Shown here in pieces: positions 41,491 to 50,250 of a DNA stretch of 51,317 nt. Origin of the DNA: Bacillus subtilis (lineage in GTDB: Bacteria; Bacillota; Bacilli; Bacillales; Bacillaceae_C); assembly GCF_008764245.1 (NCBI RefSeq), contig NZ_VTQV01000006.1, forward strand, positions 108,421 through 159,737, in the 5' to 3' direction. The notes beneath the pieces were generated by a model. It was not told the origin of the DNA. It did no database searches and worked only from the letters and a program-made list of their open reading frames with translations. Each line of letters starts with the position of its first letter. The first letter of the stretch is position 1. A program made the translations under genes and the position numbers.

Positions 41491-42368
41491 TACATTTGCA
41501 CCTCTCTCTTCTTCGTCATGTACACTTGCGTCAATGTGATGGCCGCTACAACTACAAAGAATACAATCGCTTTCGCTTGCCCATATCCATAATGACTGTA
41601 TCCGAAGATTTCATTGAATATATTCATCGCAAATAATTCTGTGGAGTTGACTGGCCCTCCATTCGTTAAAGACAGATTCACATCGTAAATCTTGAAGGCG
41701 TTGGCAAGTGTGAGAAATAAAGAAATCGTGAAAGATGGCATTAACAATGGGAAAATAACTTTCGTTAACCTTTGCCAGAAATTAGCCCCATCCACACGTG
41801 CCGCCTCAATTAACTCATTTGGAATTCCCTGAATACCTGCAAGGTAAATAATCATGGTGTAACCAGCCATTTGCCATGTAAAAACAGCCACAAGCGCATA
41901 AAGGGCATAATTCGAATCTAGCAGCCAATTAAAGAAGACACCTGTCATTCCGGTTGATTCTCCCATCGTTCTAAAAACATCTGTGAAAATAAATTGCCAA
42001 ATATAACCAAGGATTAAGCCGCCTATCAAATTAGGCATAAACATCATCGTTCTTGCGGCTTTCGATGTCCGAAGCTTCGAAGTAACCAACAACGCAAAAG
42101 TAATCCCTAAAACGTTAACAGAAATAAGGGCTAATATCGTAAATTTAATCGTTTTCCATGCAGAGCTAAGAAAACGGGGATCATCAAATAATTGCACAAA
42201 GTTCCCAAAACCCACAAAGGTCTTCGGATTAGAAGGGATACCATCCCAATCAAAAAATGAATAATAAATCCCGATCAAAAACGGAATAATGACAACCGTA
42301 GCAAAAATTAATAGAAGTGGGACAGTGAATAGTGCAAACCAAACTCCGTCCATCCTTTTCTTATTCAA
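41490..42368 (-). CDS. Sugar ABC transporter permease (MalF type)
   Basis: 292 residues from TTG at 42368 (AGAAGGG 7 bases upstream); the frame is open to 42446 through a hairpin with no good site. Six membrane segments and the loop ELIEAARVDGANFWQRLTKVIFPLLMP that contacts the ATPase. CUT1-family marks FFDWDGIPSNPKTFVGFGNF. Forms the channel with the MalG-type protein. Confidence 0.93.
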   Translation of the reverse strand: MNKKRMDGVWFALFTVPLLLIFATVVIIPFLIGIYYSFFDWDGIPSNPKTFVGFGNFVQLFDDPRFLSSAWKTIKFTILALISVNVLGITFALLVTSKLRTSKAARTMMFMPNLIGGLILGYIWQFIFTDVFRTMGESTGMTGVFFNWLLDSNYALYALVAVFTWQMAGYTMIIYLAGIQGIPNELIEAARVDGANFWQRLTKVIFPLLMPSFTISLFLTLANAFKIYDVNLSLTNGGPVNSTELFAMNIFNEIFGYSHYGYGQAKAIVFFVVVAAITLTQVYMTKKREVQM

Positions 42369-42402
42369 GTCAAACCCTTCTTTCCTCATAATTAACAAAG
42401 TG

Positions 42403-42462
42403 AAAGGCCCATCGCCTAATGTATTTTTACTAGCGATATCATACATTTCACGAAGGGCCTTT
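42403..42462. other. Hairpin between the binding-protein and permease genes
   Basis: AAAGGCCC (42403-42410) pairs with GGGCCTTT (42455-42462) across a 44-base loop. The T run lies on the plus strand, opposite to the operon. It may reduce read-through into the permeases or stabilise the binding-protein mRNA, as seen in many such operons; inference. Confidence 0.45.
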
Positions 42463-42489
42463 TTATTGTTTAAAATTATTAGAATTCCA

Positions 42490-43734
42490 TTATTTTACAC
42501 TGTTTGCCCAAGCAGCATCCAGATTTTCAAGGAATTGTTGACCTGTCATATCTTTAGAAAGGAAATATTCCTGTGTAACTGGTGCCAGATCATTCACAAT
42601 CGCGTTCGCCGGGAAATAATTGTTTGCCCACATGATTGTTTCACCACTATTGGATGCCTCTAGAACTTCTTGTGATAAAGGATCAAGTTCTTTCGGTTCA
42701 ATATTCGTCATCGCTGGAATAAAACCAAACTCTTCCACAATATAGCGTTTTCCTGTATCACTTGTGAACATCCAATTTAGGAAATCACTAGCCGCTTTAA
42801 TTTCATCCTCATCCTTTTGATTATTAATAGCCCAATTACTCGCTACACCTACTGCTAACTTGTCATTTCCATCAAGTGGAAAAGGCAGCATTCCGTATTC
42901 AAAATCTATATCGTAATCCTTGAACATATCATATGCCCAGTTCCCTTGGTGAATCATGGCTGTTTTGCCAGTTGCAAAATCTCCGATCACACCATCATAA
43001 GTCACTTCCAAAGGATTTTTCGTATTTTCCTTTATGGCATCCATAAATTTCGCAAAATCCTGGAATTCCTTTGTATCAGCCATTTTCACTTCGCCTTTAT
43101 TTAACTTTTCAATAAAAGCTACAGGATCATCTTGTAACGCAAATGGCGTATTCAAGATATGACCAATAAGAAAGTAGGCTTCTTCCGAGAGCCCTAAACC
43201 ATTAATATCTTCAGATTTAAATTTTTCCAATGTACCAGCAAAGGAATCATAATCACTTACATCTTTTGGATCCACTAAATCTTTGTTATATATAATTCCA
43301 TATCCTTCCACACCATATGGGATCCCGACAATTTTCCCGTCAATTTCCAATTCCATATTTGGTGCAATGTACTGAACATACTCCTCATTACTTTGATCAT
43401 AAAGATATGATTTTAATTTCTCAGCATCTGTTGGGCTCACACTAAAAATAGTTGGCCCTTGATTACTAGTAAGCTTTGTTTGGAGTTGCTGCATATAATT
43501 ATCTCCTGCAGCTCCCAATACCTCTACATTCACACCAGTTTCCTCTGTATATTCCTTCGCAAGAGCTTCTAATTGATCGACAATTTCAACCTTACTATTG
43601 AAAACCGTGATCGTCGGCCCTGAGGATTTACCTTCCCCATTTTCATCATTGGAAGCACCACAGCCCACCAACACAATGGTAGAAATGACCAACAAAGACA
43701 TGAAACTGAACAAGACTTTATTTATTTTACGCAT
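42490..43734 (-). CDS. Sugar ABC transporter substrate-binding lipoprotein
   Basis: 414 residues. Lipoprotein signal ending VLVGC (C25), then a type 1 extracellular binding protein: GPTITVFNSKVEIVDQLEALAKEYTEETGVNVEV, GIPYGVEGYGIIYNKDLVDP, DFATGKTAMIHQGNWAYDMF, and ASDFLNWMFTSDTGKRYIVEEFGFIPA. First gene of the operon, directly behind the promoter. Binds an oligosaccharide or glucoside; which one cannot be told. Confidence 0.93.
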   Translation of the reverse strand: MRKINKVLFSFMSLLVISTIVLVGCGASNDENGEGKSSGPTITVFNSKVEIVDQLEALAKEYTEETGVNVEVLGAAGDNYMQQLQTKLTSNQGPTIFSVSPTDAEKLKSYLYDQSNEEYVQYIAPNMELEIDGKIVGIPYGVEGYGIIYNKDLVDPKDVSDYDSFAGTLEKFKSEDINGLGLSEEAYFLIGHILNTPFALQDDPVAFIEKLNKGEVKMADTKEFQDFAKFMDAIKENTKNPLEVTYDGVIGDFATGKTAMIHQGNWAYDMFKDYDIDFEYGMLPFPLDGNDKLAVGVASNWAINNQKDEDEIKAASDFLNWMFTSDTGKRYIVEEFGFIPAMTNIEPKELDPLSQEVLEASNSGETIMWANNYFPANAIVNDLAPVTQEYFLSKDMTGQQFLENLDAAWANSVK

Positions 43735-43763
43735 TTTTTCATCTCCTTCAGGTATTATTCAGT

Positions 43764-43792
43764 AAAACGTTATACTAGTATTTTAGCGTTTT
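43764..43792. promoter_or_regulatory. Inverted repeat, candidate LacI-type operator of the sugar operon
   Basis: AAAACGTTA (43764-43772) and TAGCGTTTT (43784-43792) form a near-perfect inverted repeat (one mismatch). It overlaps the -10 box of the promoter, so a bound repressor would block initiation. No LacI gene lies in the window. Confidence 0.55.
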
Positions 43793-43807
43793 CAATAAAA
43801 ATGTCAA
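43780..43807 (-). promoter_or_regulatory. SigA-type promoter of the sugar operon
   Basis: Minus strand: TTGACA (43807-43802), a 16-bp spacer, TAAAAT (43785-43780). It lies about 45 bp before the binding-protein start. Confidence 0.65.
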
Positions 43808-44129
43808 TTATTTTATCGATCTTTATTTCTAACTTGTTTATTTTACCCGAATTACGGCTTATTATTCCAGTGATTTTTACATTTTATAAGGTTTTATTTT
43901 ACTTTGATATCTTAAAGCACGTGTTCAACCATGCCTTGGCAGACACTCCGGGGAATGAAAACTAGAAATAAAGTCCACAGTTTTCGTATAAAAGGGAGAA
44001 TGAAAGGTTTTTTACTAAATGAAATATTTTTGTAAAATTTACTTAAGGTTAGTAAAACTTTATTAACCAAAAGGAGTTGGTATTTTGTCGAAAAAAAAGG
44101 TAAAATAGAATATTGGGAGGAAAAATAAT
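43808..44129. other. Intergenic region before the carboxypeptidase gene
   Basis: AT-rich. The near-palindrome GGTTAGTAAAACTTTATTAACC halves lie at 44047-44068 (9 of 11 pairs) and could be an operator. A tiny frame, TTG at 44085 to TAG at 44108 with AAGGAG upstream, would encode MSKKKVK; not convincing. Nothing else seen. Confidence 0.4.
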
Positions 44130-44987
44130 ATGAAATTACTTAAAACCTTACTATCTATCACTTTTATTTCTTTTTTAACCGGAGGCATTCTTACAGGGTG
44201 TGACGGATTTTTAAAGGAAGAACATAAATTCGCTCCTGATCATGACGACCAGAACATTCAAGAGAATGCGAAGGATAAAGCTCCCGATCAAGATAAAAAG
44301 GACCAAAGCAAGGATAAAGAAAAAGATAATCCTTATGCGAATGCGCCTAAGGTGGATCCAACCAAGTATCATGATAAAGCGATCCAAGTTGTGGCTAATC
44401 CTAATGAAGTATCGATTCTTGTTAATAAACAATACAAATTACCTGATAATTATGAGCCCGATGATTTAGTCTACCCAGATGTTCACTTTATTTTCTCAGA
44501 AAAAATTGAAAAGCGGAAAATGCGGAAGGTGGCTGCTAAAGCATTAGAGGAAATGTTTGCGGCGGCTGAAAAAGATGGGATTTACTTAGCAGGTGCTTCA
44601 GGCTATCGCTCTCAAGAAACACAGATTACCCTTTACGATAATTATGTAAAAAAAGATGGGAAAGAGGAAGCCGATCGTTATAGTGCTAGACCGGGGCATA
44701 GTGAGCACCAAACTGGCTTATCGATTGATGTTTCTGGTATCTCTGCAGAATGTGCTGTGGAGGATTGCTTCGCAGATACAGCGGAAGCCAAATGGTTAGC
44801 GGATCATGCACACGAATATGGTTATATTATCCGCTATCCAAAGGATAAGGAAAACTTAACTGGCTATATGTATGAACCATGGCATATTCGTTATGTTGGC
44901 AAGGAAATGGCAAAGGAAATCTTTGAGCAAGATATCACATTGGAGGAATATTACAATGTCGCCATTCCGGTTAACGAGAGGAAATAA
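44130..44987 (+). CDS. D-alanyl-D-alanine carboxypeptidase lipoprotein (VanY/LdcB type, M15B)
   Basis: 285 residues. Lipoprotein signal ending ILTGC (C24), a lysine/aspartate-rich linker (KDKAPDQDKKDQSKDKEKD), then the zinc peptidase domain: GASGYRSQETQ, SARPGHSEHQTGLSIDV (H and D ligands) and EPWHIRYVG (H ligand and catalytic E). Trims peptidoglycan stem peptides outside the membrane. GGGAGG before ATG; terminator after it; single-gene unit. No van genes nearby, so a normal cell-wall role is likely. Confidence 0.92.
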   Translation: MKLLKTLLSITFISFLTGGILTGCDGFLKEEHKFAPDHDDQNIQENAKDKAPDQDKKDQSKDKEKDNPYANAPKVDPTKYHDKAIQVVANPNEVSILVNKQYKLPDNYEPDDLVYPDVHFIFSEKIEKRKMRKVAAKALEEMFAAAEKDGIYLAGASGYRSQETQITLYDNYVKKDGKEEADRYSARPGHSEHQTGLSIDVSGISAECAVEDCFADTAEAKWLADHAHEYGYIIRYPKDKENLTGYMYEPWHIRYVGKEMAKEIFEQDITLEEYYNVAIPVNERK

Positions 44988-44995
44988 ATACCTAA

Positions 44996-45032
44996 GAAGC
45001 TAATCAAGTAAAATGATTAGCTTCTTTTTTTA
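44996..45032 (+). terminator. Terminator of the carboxypeptidase gene
   Basis: GAAGCTAATCA (44996-45006) pairs with TGATTAGCTTC (45014-45024), loop of 7, followed by eight T. Confidence 0.92.
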
Positions 45033-45053
45033 AGGTTCTTCGTGGTTTTGTGA

Positions 45054-45476
45054 TTATGATGAGATTGGATGAATTCCGTTTAAGATTTCGTTGATGGCCG
45101 CTTCCCCGGCTTCTTCCCATTTTTGTGGGCGATGAATATTGCCATCTTGATCAAGTGGTTCTTGAAACTGATTTACACCAGTTGTTGTAAGCAAAGAGCT
45201 CTCATCACGATCTAAACCAATGTTCACAACATGTTTTATCACATAGGGCTTATCAAACCGAATACGAGCTTGATATTCATCGAGCATCCCTTCTACAACG
45301 TGAAAGGGTATTCTCATATAGATCGTTTCCCCGCCCTCTCGCCATAAAATGGAATCGAAATGGCCTTTATCATAATCCCAATTTCCCCCTAGACAGTACC
45401 CTAATGGGCATAGATGCTCCATCATCTCGCCAAATTTTGCTGTTTTTCCCTCAATTTCTGTATCCAATATAATCAT
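45054..45476 (-). CDS. YugN-like family protein
   Basis: 140 residues, soluble. Matches YugN by eye: IILDTEIEGKTAKFGEMMEHL, LGYCLGGNWDYDKGHFDSILWREGGETIYMRIPFHVVEGMLD, RFDKPYVIKHVVNIGLD and a C-terminal NQFQEPLDQDG. Function unknown in B. subtilis too. GGAGTGGATGATCA precedes the ATG. Confidence 0.85.
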   Translation of the reverse strand: MIILDTEIEGKTAKFGEMMEHLCPLGYCLGGNWDYDKGHFDSILWREGGETIYMRIPFHVVEGMLDEYQARIRFDKPYVIKHVVNIGLDRDESSLLTTTGVNQFQEPLDQDGNIHRPQKWEEAGEAAINEILNGIHPISS

Positions 45477-45699
45477 TGATCATCCACTCCAGCATAAGAT
45501 TGAATACTATTCTTAACCAACCCGGAAATTATATACATGTCTTGTGTGATCAAATGACGCATAATTTCTTTATTTCAGTGGACTGTTATTAGGAGGGATT
45601 TTAGGATATCGATGTGCGGCTCCCTTATTGGGAGTCATATATTATATGTTTTCAGAAATGCCTACAGATGGTTTTCATAAAGTTTAGAGTAAAAGGAAA

Positions 45700-45738
45700 A
45701 CGGGAGATCCTAAACGCAAAAGGGATCTCCCATTTTTT
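45700..45738 (-). terminator. Terminator of the pseudouridine synthase gene
   Basis: GGGAGATCC (45702-45710) pairs with GGATCTCCC (45723-45731), followed by T-rich sequence on both strands. It lies just past the minus-strand stop at 45737. Confidence 0.85.
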
Positions 45739-46423
45739 AGTATGATGGTTGATCATTCCATATACTCCACGGAAAAGTATGAGGCGGTGCTTGTTTCACC
45801 TTTATCCATTCCTTTGTTGTAGGATGTTCAAATCGAAGCTCAGATGCCCAAAGAGCAATTTGTTGCCCAGGCTTATTCACTGCTTGTCCATACTTCTGAT
45901 CTCCGTATAAAGGACAACCGATATTGGAAAATTGAACCCTAATTTGATGAGGGCGGCCTGTATGTAGATTGATTTCTAACAGGCTCATGCCTTTCGCCTC
46001 CCCCAATACCTTATAATCCAGTATCGCCTTTTTTCCTCGAGGATCATTTTCTGGAACGACATACACTTGATTTTTCTTCTGATCCTTCCATAAATGATGT
46101 TCTAATTTAGCTTGCCTTTCCTTTGGGGTTCCTCTGACAACTGCGACATACTTTTTATCGAAAGCCCTTCGTCGAATCGCATCCGACAATCTTGATGCCG
46201 CCTTTGAAGTTTTCGCGAATACCATCACACCGCCAACAGGACGATCAAGTCGATGCACTAGCCCTAAATACACATTACCAGGCTTCTGATAGCGAATTTT
46301 TATATCTTCCTTTAACATGGTCAACAGATCTGGATCACCAGTTTGGTCTGCTTGTACAGGAATATTGACTGGCTTTTCAACAACAAGCAGATGATTATCT
46401 TCGTATAAAATGGGAATATCCAA
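45737..46423 (-). CDS. RluA-family pseudouridine synthase
   Basis: 228 residues. Catalytic motif LVHRLDRPVGGVMVF with D60; also HLLVVEKPVNIPV at the start and LHTGRPHQIRVQFSNIGCPLYGDQKY, typical of RluA-type enzymes. It lacks the N-terminal S4 domain of RluD. Makes pseudouridine in ribosomal RNA or tRNA; exact site not decidable. ATG start; no gene in the next 91 bp upstream. Confidence 0.93.
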   Translation of the reverse strand: MDIPILYEDNHLLVVEKPVNIPVQADQTGDPDLLTMLKEDIKIRYQKPGNVYLGLVHRLDRPVGGVMVFAKTSKAASRLSDAIRRRAFDKKYVAVVRGTPKERQAKLEHHLWKDQKKNQVYVVPENDPRGKKAILDYKVLGEAKGMSLLEINLHTGRPHQIRVQFSNIGCPLYGDQKYGQAVNKPGQQIALWASELRFEHPTTKEWIKVKQAPPHTFPWSIWNDQPSY

Positions 46424-46514
46424 TCTTATTCAGAACTCCTTCTTTTAGCAACTTCTTTAAACCTTCTTTTATTCTATCGCATTGGACAAAGCAACAGCAA
46501 AAGATCCATTATTT

Positions 46515-47039
46515 TTAAATGTAGTTTCGTACATATTCGGGATGCTTTACATAAATAAAACCAGATTCATCTTCTAAGTAGTCTAGAATCGGATCATCAC
46601 GAATAATCCGCAGACATTCCCGATCATTGATATGCAGATCTTCGTGAGTTTGGATTTTTGAAAGATGAATGGTTTTAAAGGTGGCGAACTCTTCATCTTC
46701 ATGACCATCTAAAGAAATATAATACATCACAACTGGACTATCCTCTAAGGCTTTCATAATGTAGTCAAAAAGAAGGTTAGAGATTTTTTGGGAAAACGGA
46801 TTATTGAACCGATAATTTCCTTCAATGGGCAAATAGTTAGAGGTACATCTTGTTTGATAACGAAGACGTACATGCTTTGAAAAATAAAATCTTTTTAAAG
46901 TCTCCTCATCCATATTTCCCTCAAACCAAAGACCCGTAAAATCAAGCTCAGAGGCATAAACATTTTCCCTAATCGGTTGATATCCGATAGATTCTGTTGA
47001 TAATGGAGCATGTGACGCAAAATAAGCATAATAGGTCAT
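46515..47039 (-). CDS. Uncharacterised protein, 174 residues
   Basis: Family not recognised. Soluble, aromatic-rich, with MTYYAYFASHAPLSTESIGYQ, the stretch SELDFTGLWFEGNM, and a C-terminus LDYLEDESGFIYVKHPEYVRN. No signal peptide or membrane segment. AGGTGACC site before ATG supports a real gene. Upstream of it lies the GTPase, 125 bp away on the same strand. Confidence 0.75.
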   Translation of the reverse strand: MTYYAYFASHAPLSTESIGYQPIRENVYASELDFTGLWFEGNMDEETLKRFYFSKHVRLRYQTRCTSNYLPIEGNYRFNNPFSQKISNLLFDYIMKALEDSPVVMYYISLDGHEDEEFATFKTIHLSKIQTHEDLHINDRECLRIIRDDPILDYLEDESGFIYVKHPEYVRNYI

Positions 47040-47163
47040 ATGGTCACCTCAAGTTCCTACCGTTTTCACCTTATTATACTCTTCCCTTTACAGCATTTCG
47101 CCTATTTTTACAAAAATGAACCCTTTCCAACAAAAATGGGGCAACTCAATAAGCTGTCCCATT

Positions 47164-48402
47164 TCATTGCTCCTTTTTCTTTTCCTCAAATTCCGTGTCA
47201 TAAGTTTCCTTAACCTGCTTCATAGACTTTCCTTCAATAAAATATGCAATGGCCGCTTCACATAAGGCATAAGTTCCCGTTGTTGCAATGGCCCCAGAGA
47301 TCACGCTTCCGGCAACCGGAATAAACTTCACCAATTGTCTTGCCACTTGGCGTAATACAAATCCCGTTGCCACATTGACTCCCAATGCGCCCATAAATTC
47401 AATAACAGATTTTTTTCCAAGTTTTTGCCCGGAAATCAAAGCAATCGAAGCAATCATCGTTGTTTGTAAGCCAGTAATAATCGGCAGATCAGGACCTGGA
47501 ATCGGGCTTGCTCCGATCGCCCCCGTTATTCCGGCTATACTCTTTCCCAGTCTACGTGCCACCTTCTTTTGCACGGATTTTATCTTTGATAATTTCGCTA
47601 ACACCATTTGCGCTTCATTTGGTAACTGTTCAATTAAATAATCCAATAAGCGATCAATATTCCAGCGTATATCATAGGCAATATCGTCATTGTCGAATTC
47701 CATATAGGCTGAGACAGGGATGACCTTAACCGGATTAGAAACAGCTTCTCGCAATTTCGTCTCTAGTACTTGAATAGCCTCCTGAATATTTTCCTGTTTC
47801 ACCGGATGATCAAATGGTGGCTTGTCCACGGATTTTGGACTTAATTCGTCTACTTGTGTCACGACACCGATAATCGGAGCGTCAAATTCATGTACTTCTT
47901 GAATCGTCTTTTTTAATTCTAGTAATTGAGCCAAATCCTCGTCAATTCGTGCGCTTACTTCTTTTGCTTTACTTAAAAACAAAATCGCATCTGGGCATTT
48001 TTCCTTGATTGAGGATTGTACCTCCTCCAAAGCGGTACCCTTTGAAAAGGCCTCCTCCGGATCATCTGCTTCCCCTAATCCTCTTGTATCTAGAATTTCT
48101 AGAGCACCAGCATCCGATTGATAACGATGCCATTTCCCGGCTCCAGTCCGTGCCTTTACATCGCCAATCTCTGCCCTTTTTTCACCAAAAATGGCATTAA
48201 TGAGACTTGATTTACCTGCGCCCCTTCTACCAACAATCGCAAACCGGGCAGGACGTGCATCCAAAGTAAAAGATTTCAAATGATCCAATTCCACACGAAT
48301 TTTATCTTTCACTTTCCCCGGAATCTTTGCTTTCGCTAAAGCTTCATATATGGATTTAATCAGATCTTCTATTTGCTTTTTATTTTCCTGTTCATTATTC
48401 AT
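47164..48402 (-). CDS. GTPase with a DUF697/EcsC-like membrane-associated C-terminus
   Basis: 412 residues. G1 GRRGAGKSS (58-66), G3 DTRG (105-108) and G4 TQVD (182-185) make a dynamin- or Era-like GTPase. The last 130 residues hold glycine-rich hydrophobic helices (AGITGAIGASPIPGPDLPIITGLQTTMIASIALISG and ATGFVLRQVARQLVKFIPVAGSVISGAIATTGTYAL), like DUF697 proteins. Probably acts at the membrane; role unknown. The second part resembles the EcsC-family protein at 4284 in style only. Confidence 0.82.
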   Translation of the reverse strand: MNNEQENKKQIEDLIKSIYEALAKAKIPGKVKDKIRVELDHLKSFTLDARPARFAIVGRRGAGKSSLINAIFGEKRAEIGDVKARTGAGKWHRYQSDAGALEILDTRGLGEADDPEEAFSKGTALEEVQSSIKEKCPDAILFLSKAKEVSARIDEDLAQLLELKKTIQEVHEFDAPIIGVVTQVDELSPKSVDKPPFDHPVKQENIQEAIQVLETKLREAVSNPVKVIPVSAYMEFDNDDIAYDIRWNIDRLLDYLIEQLPNEAQMVLAKLSKIKSVQKKVARRLGKSIAGITGAIGASPIPGPDLPIITGLQTTMIASIALISGQKLGKKSVIEFMGALGVNVATGFVLRQVARQLVKFIPVAGSVISGAIATTGTYALCEAAIAYFIEGKSMKQVKETYDTEFEEKKKEQ

Positions 48403-48570
48403 CTTTGCGGCACCTCCATATTCAGAGTGAAGTAAAGCGTTTATATAAAATTATCCCTTACTAAAGGGATTTTGTCTAATGTTAGCGAAAATAGTATGCT
48501 CAAGGAGTAATTGAAATCCCCGGAAAAATGAGGCGTCAGTTAGATGTGGAACTATCCTCTTTAAGAACGA

Positions 48571-48620
48571 AAAGGCTGTTCAAAAAGAAGGATAAAAATC
48601 GAACTTTTTGAACAACCTTT
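48571..48620 (-). terminator. Terminator of the YeeN-type gene
   Basis: AAAGGCTGTTCAAAAAG (48571-48587) pairs with CTTTTTGAACAACCTTT (48604-48620), one mismatch, loop about 16. Past the minus-strand stop at 48627. Confidence 0.85.
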
Positions 48621-48626
48621 AAAATA

Positions 48627-49346
48627 TTAATCATCCAGTGCAACATTATGATGCACTTGCTGGACATCTTCCAAGTCTTCTAACACATCGACCAATTTTT
48701 CAAACTGTGCCTGGTCCTCCTCGGATAAAGACACTTCATTTTGAGCAAGCATGGTTAATTCAGCAACAGAGAACTCTGTAATTCCCGCTTGTTCTAATGC
48801 CTCTTGCACAGCATGAAACTGATCTGGCTCCGCATAGACGATCACTGTGTCATCTTCCTCGACAATGTCACGTACATCAATCTCAGCTTCCATTATGATT
48901 TCTAATATATCATCCGCTGTTTTCCCTTCGACACCAAAAACAGCAGTGGCTTCAAACATATAAGCAACGGAGCCACTTACCCCCATATTACCGCCATTTT
49001 TGCCGAAAGCTGCTCGAACTTCGGAGGCTGTGCGGTTCACATTATTCGTAAGGGCATCGACAATCAGCATCGAACCATTCGGACCAAAGCCTTCATAACG
49101 AAGTTCTGAGTAGTTTTCATCTGATCCACCTTTTGCTTTTTCAATCGCACGATCAATAATCGTTTTCGGCACATTGTACGTTTTCGCTCGTTCTAAAACG
49201 ACTTTTAAAGCTTGGTTCGCTTCAGGATCAGGTTCACCTTGTTTAGCGGCCACATAAATTTCCCGACCAAATTTAGCATAGATCCGGCTCGTGTTTTTAT
49301 CCTTTAATGCCTTTTTTTCTTTAATATTATTCCATTTACGTCCCAT
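48627..49346 (-). CDS. yeeN: YebC/PmpR-family protein, YeeN type
   Basis: 239 residues from ATG at 49346 ([20 protein letters not shown]); the frame extends 9 bases without a site. [68 protein letters not shown] and GSVAYMF are the YebC marks, and the MGRKWNNIK start is that of the second paralogue YeeN, not YrbC. YebC proteins bind DNA and recently have been tied to easing ribosome stalling at prolines. Confidence 0.92.
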   Translation of the reverse strand: MGRKWNNIKEKKALKDKNTSRIYAKFGREIYVAAKQGEPDPEANQALKVVLERAKTYNVPKTIIDRAIEKAKGGSDENYSELRYEGFGPNGSMLIVDALTNNVNRTASEVRAAFGKNGGNMGVSGSVAYMFEATAVFGVEGKTADDILEIIMEAEIDVRDIVEEDDTVIVYAEPDQFHAVQEALEQAGITEFSVAELTMLAQNEVSLSEEDQAQFEKLVDVLEDLEDVQQVHHNVALDD

Positions 49347-49521
49347 ACGTAACACTCTCTTTCAACTTTGAATACGTAACTATCCTATTATAACGCTAGA
49401 TTTGGCAATTTTCGAGTAGTAATATTTTGCAGGTAATTCATGATTTATATCGAATATAAAAAGTAACACTCTAATAAGCTGATTATGCATTTATATTTAC
49501 TTTATAAGGAGGATTTATTTC

Positions 49522-50061
49522 GTGTATAAAAAGATCATTTGGTCCCTTATAGGACTTATCGGTGTACTGGTGGGAGTGTTTCTTATTCTTGTATTCACAG
49601 ATTCACCTCAATCACCGGAAAAGGCAGACAAAGAAAAGAAAGAAACAGCGGTTCAGGCTGCAGCGACGGTTGAAGAAAATGATGCAGATGCCGAAATAGA
49701 AGCAGAAGCCCCTAATCCTTTTGGTCAAAAAAGTACGCTAGCAGATTTAACAGATGAAGACTATCGAAATTATATTCATAAAATGTCCCACCAAAAGGTT
49801 AAGGCTGATGAAAAGTGGGGATTCTATGAAATCACCCCCGAGCGAATTGACTGGTTATTACAAGGATTAAACGAAGTGAACTTAAAAAGTGAAGATGTCT
49901 ACAGGGACATTTTAGAAAGATGGAAGGCTGAAGATTTTTCCAAAGTAGACCAAGATCATAATGCCATCTGGCAATTACAAGGAGGTACAATTGGAAAAGC
50001 AACAGGCATTTTGAATGCTGAGGAAGAAGAAGCCTTTTTACAGGAAACAGAAGAACAATAG
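49522..50061 (+). CDS. Membrane-anchored DUF6241-like protein
   Basis: 179 residues from GTG at 49522 with AAGGAGG upstream. One N-terminal membrane segment (IIWSLIGLIGVLVGVFLILVF), an acidic linker (EENDADAEIEAEAP), then NPFGQKSTLADLTDEDYRNYIHKMSHQKVKADEKWGFYEITPERIDWLL, which resembles DUF6241. Function unknown; probably anchored with its C-terminal domain outside. Confidence 0.75.
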   Translation: MYKKIIWSLIGLIGVLVGVFLILVFTDSPQSPEKADKEKKETAVQAAATVEENDADAEIEAEAPNPFGQKSTLADLTDEDYRNYIHKMSHQKVKADEKWGFYEITPERIDWLLQGLNEVNLKSEDVYRDILERWKAEDFSKVDQDHNAIWQLQGGTIGKATGILNAEEEEAFLQETEEQ

Positions 50062-50077
50062 TGACAGGTTGGGAAAG

Positions 50078-50120
50078 GAGCAATTGATTTCTTGAAAAAT
50101 GAAATAGATTGCTCCTTGCT
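50078..50120. other. Long hairpin after the DUF6241-like gene
   Basis: AGGAGCAATTGATTTC and GAAATAGATTGCTCCT pair with few mismatches around TTGAAAAAT. It may stop plus-strand transcription, but the T run is weak. Confidence 0.5.
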
Positions 50121-50219
50121 TGCCATAAGAAACAAGTTCAGTCCGGATCCTTTGAAAAATTCCTCAATAGTCAGAAGGTAGCTTTCCGTATCTGCTGGTA
50201 CTAACAAGCGGATTTCCAT
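50082..50219 (-). pseudogene. Remnant of a GNAT acetyltransferase gene
   Basis: ATG at 50219 with GGGGGA upstream begins MEIRLLVPADTESY, a typical GNAT start, but within about 20 codons the sequence no longer fits the family and enters the hairpin at 50078-50120. The acetyl-CoA-binding part is absent. Probably a deletion relict; only the first 13 residues are family-like. Confidence 0.45.
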
Positions 50220-50250
50220 CGGAGTCCCCCTCTTTCAAATGAACAATTCT

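Noticed and set aside
44085-44108. Seven-codon leader MSKKKVK before the carboxypeptidase gene
   Set aside because: Has AAGGAG upstream but a TTG start and poly-lysine from an A run; no attenuator pairing was found around it.
45574-45687. Open stretch reading FSGLLLGGILGYRCAAPLLG to a stop
   Set aside because: Hydrophobic and preceded by a stop at 45562-45564, with no start codon. May be a relict of a membrane gene but too short to support.
48421-48445. CcpA cre site near AAAGCGTTTATAT
   Set aside because: Too many mismatches to the cre consensus, and it is not near a carbon gene.
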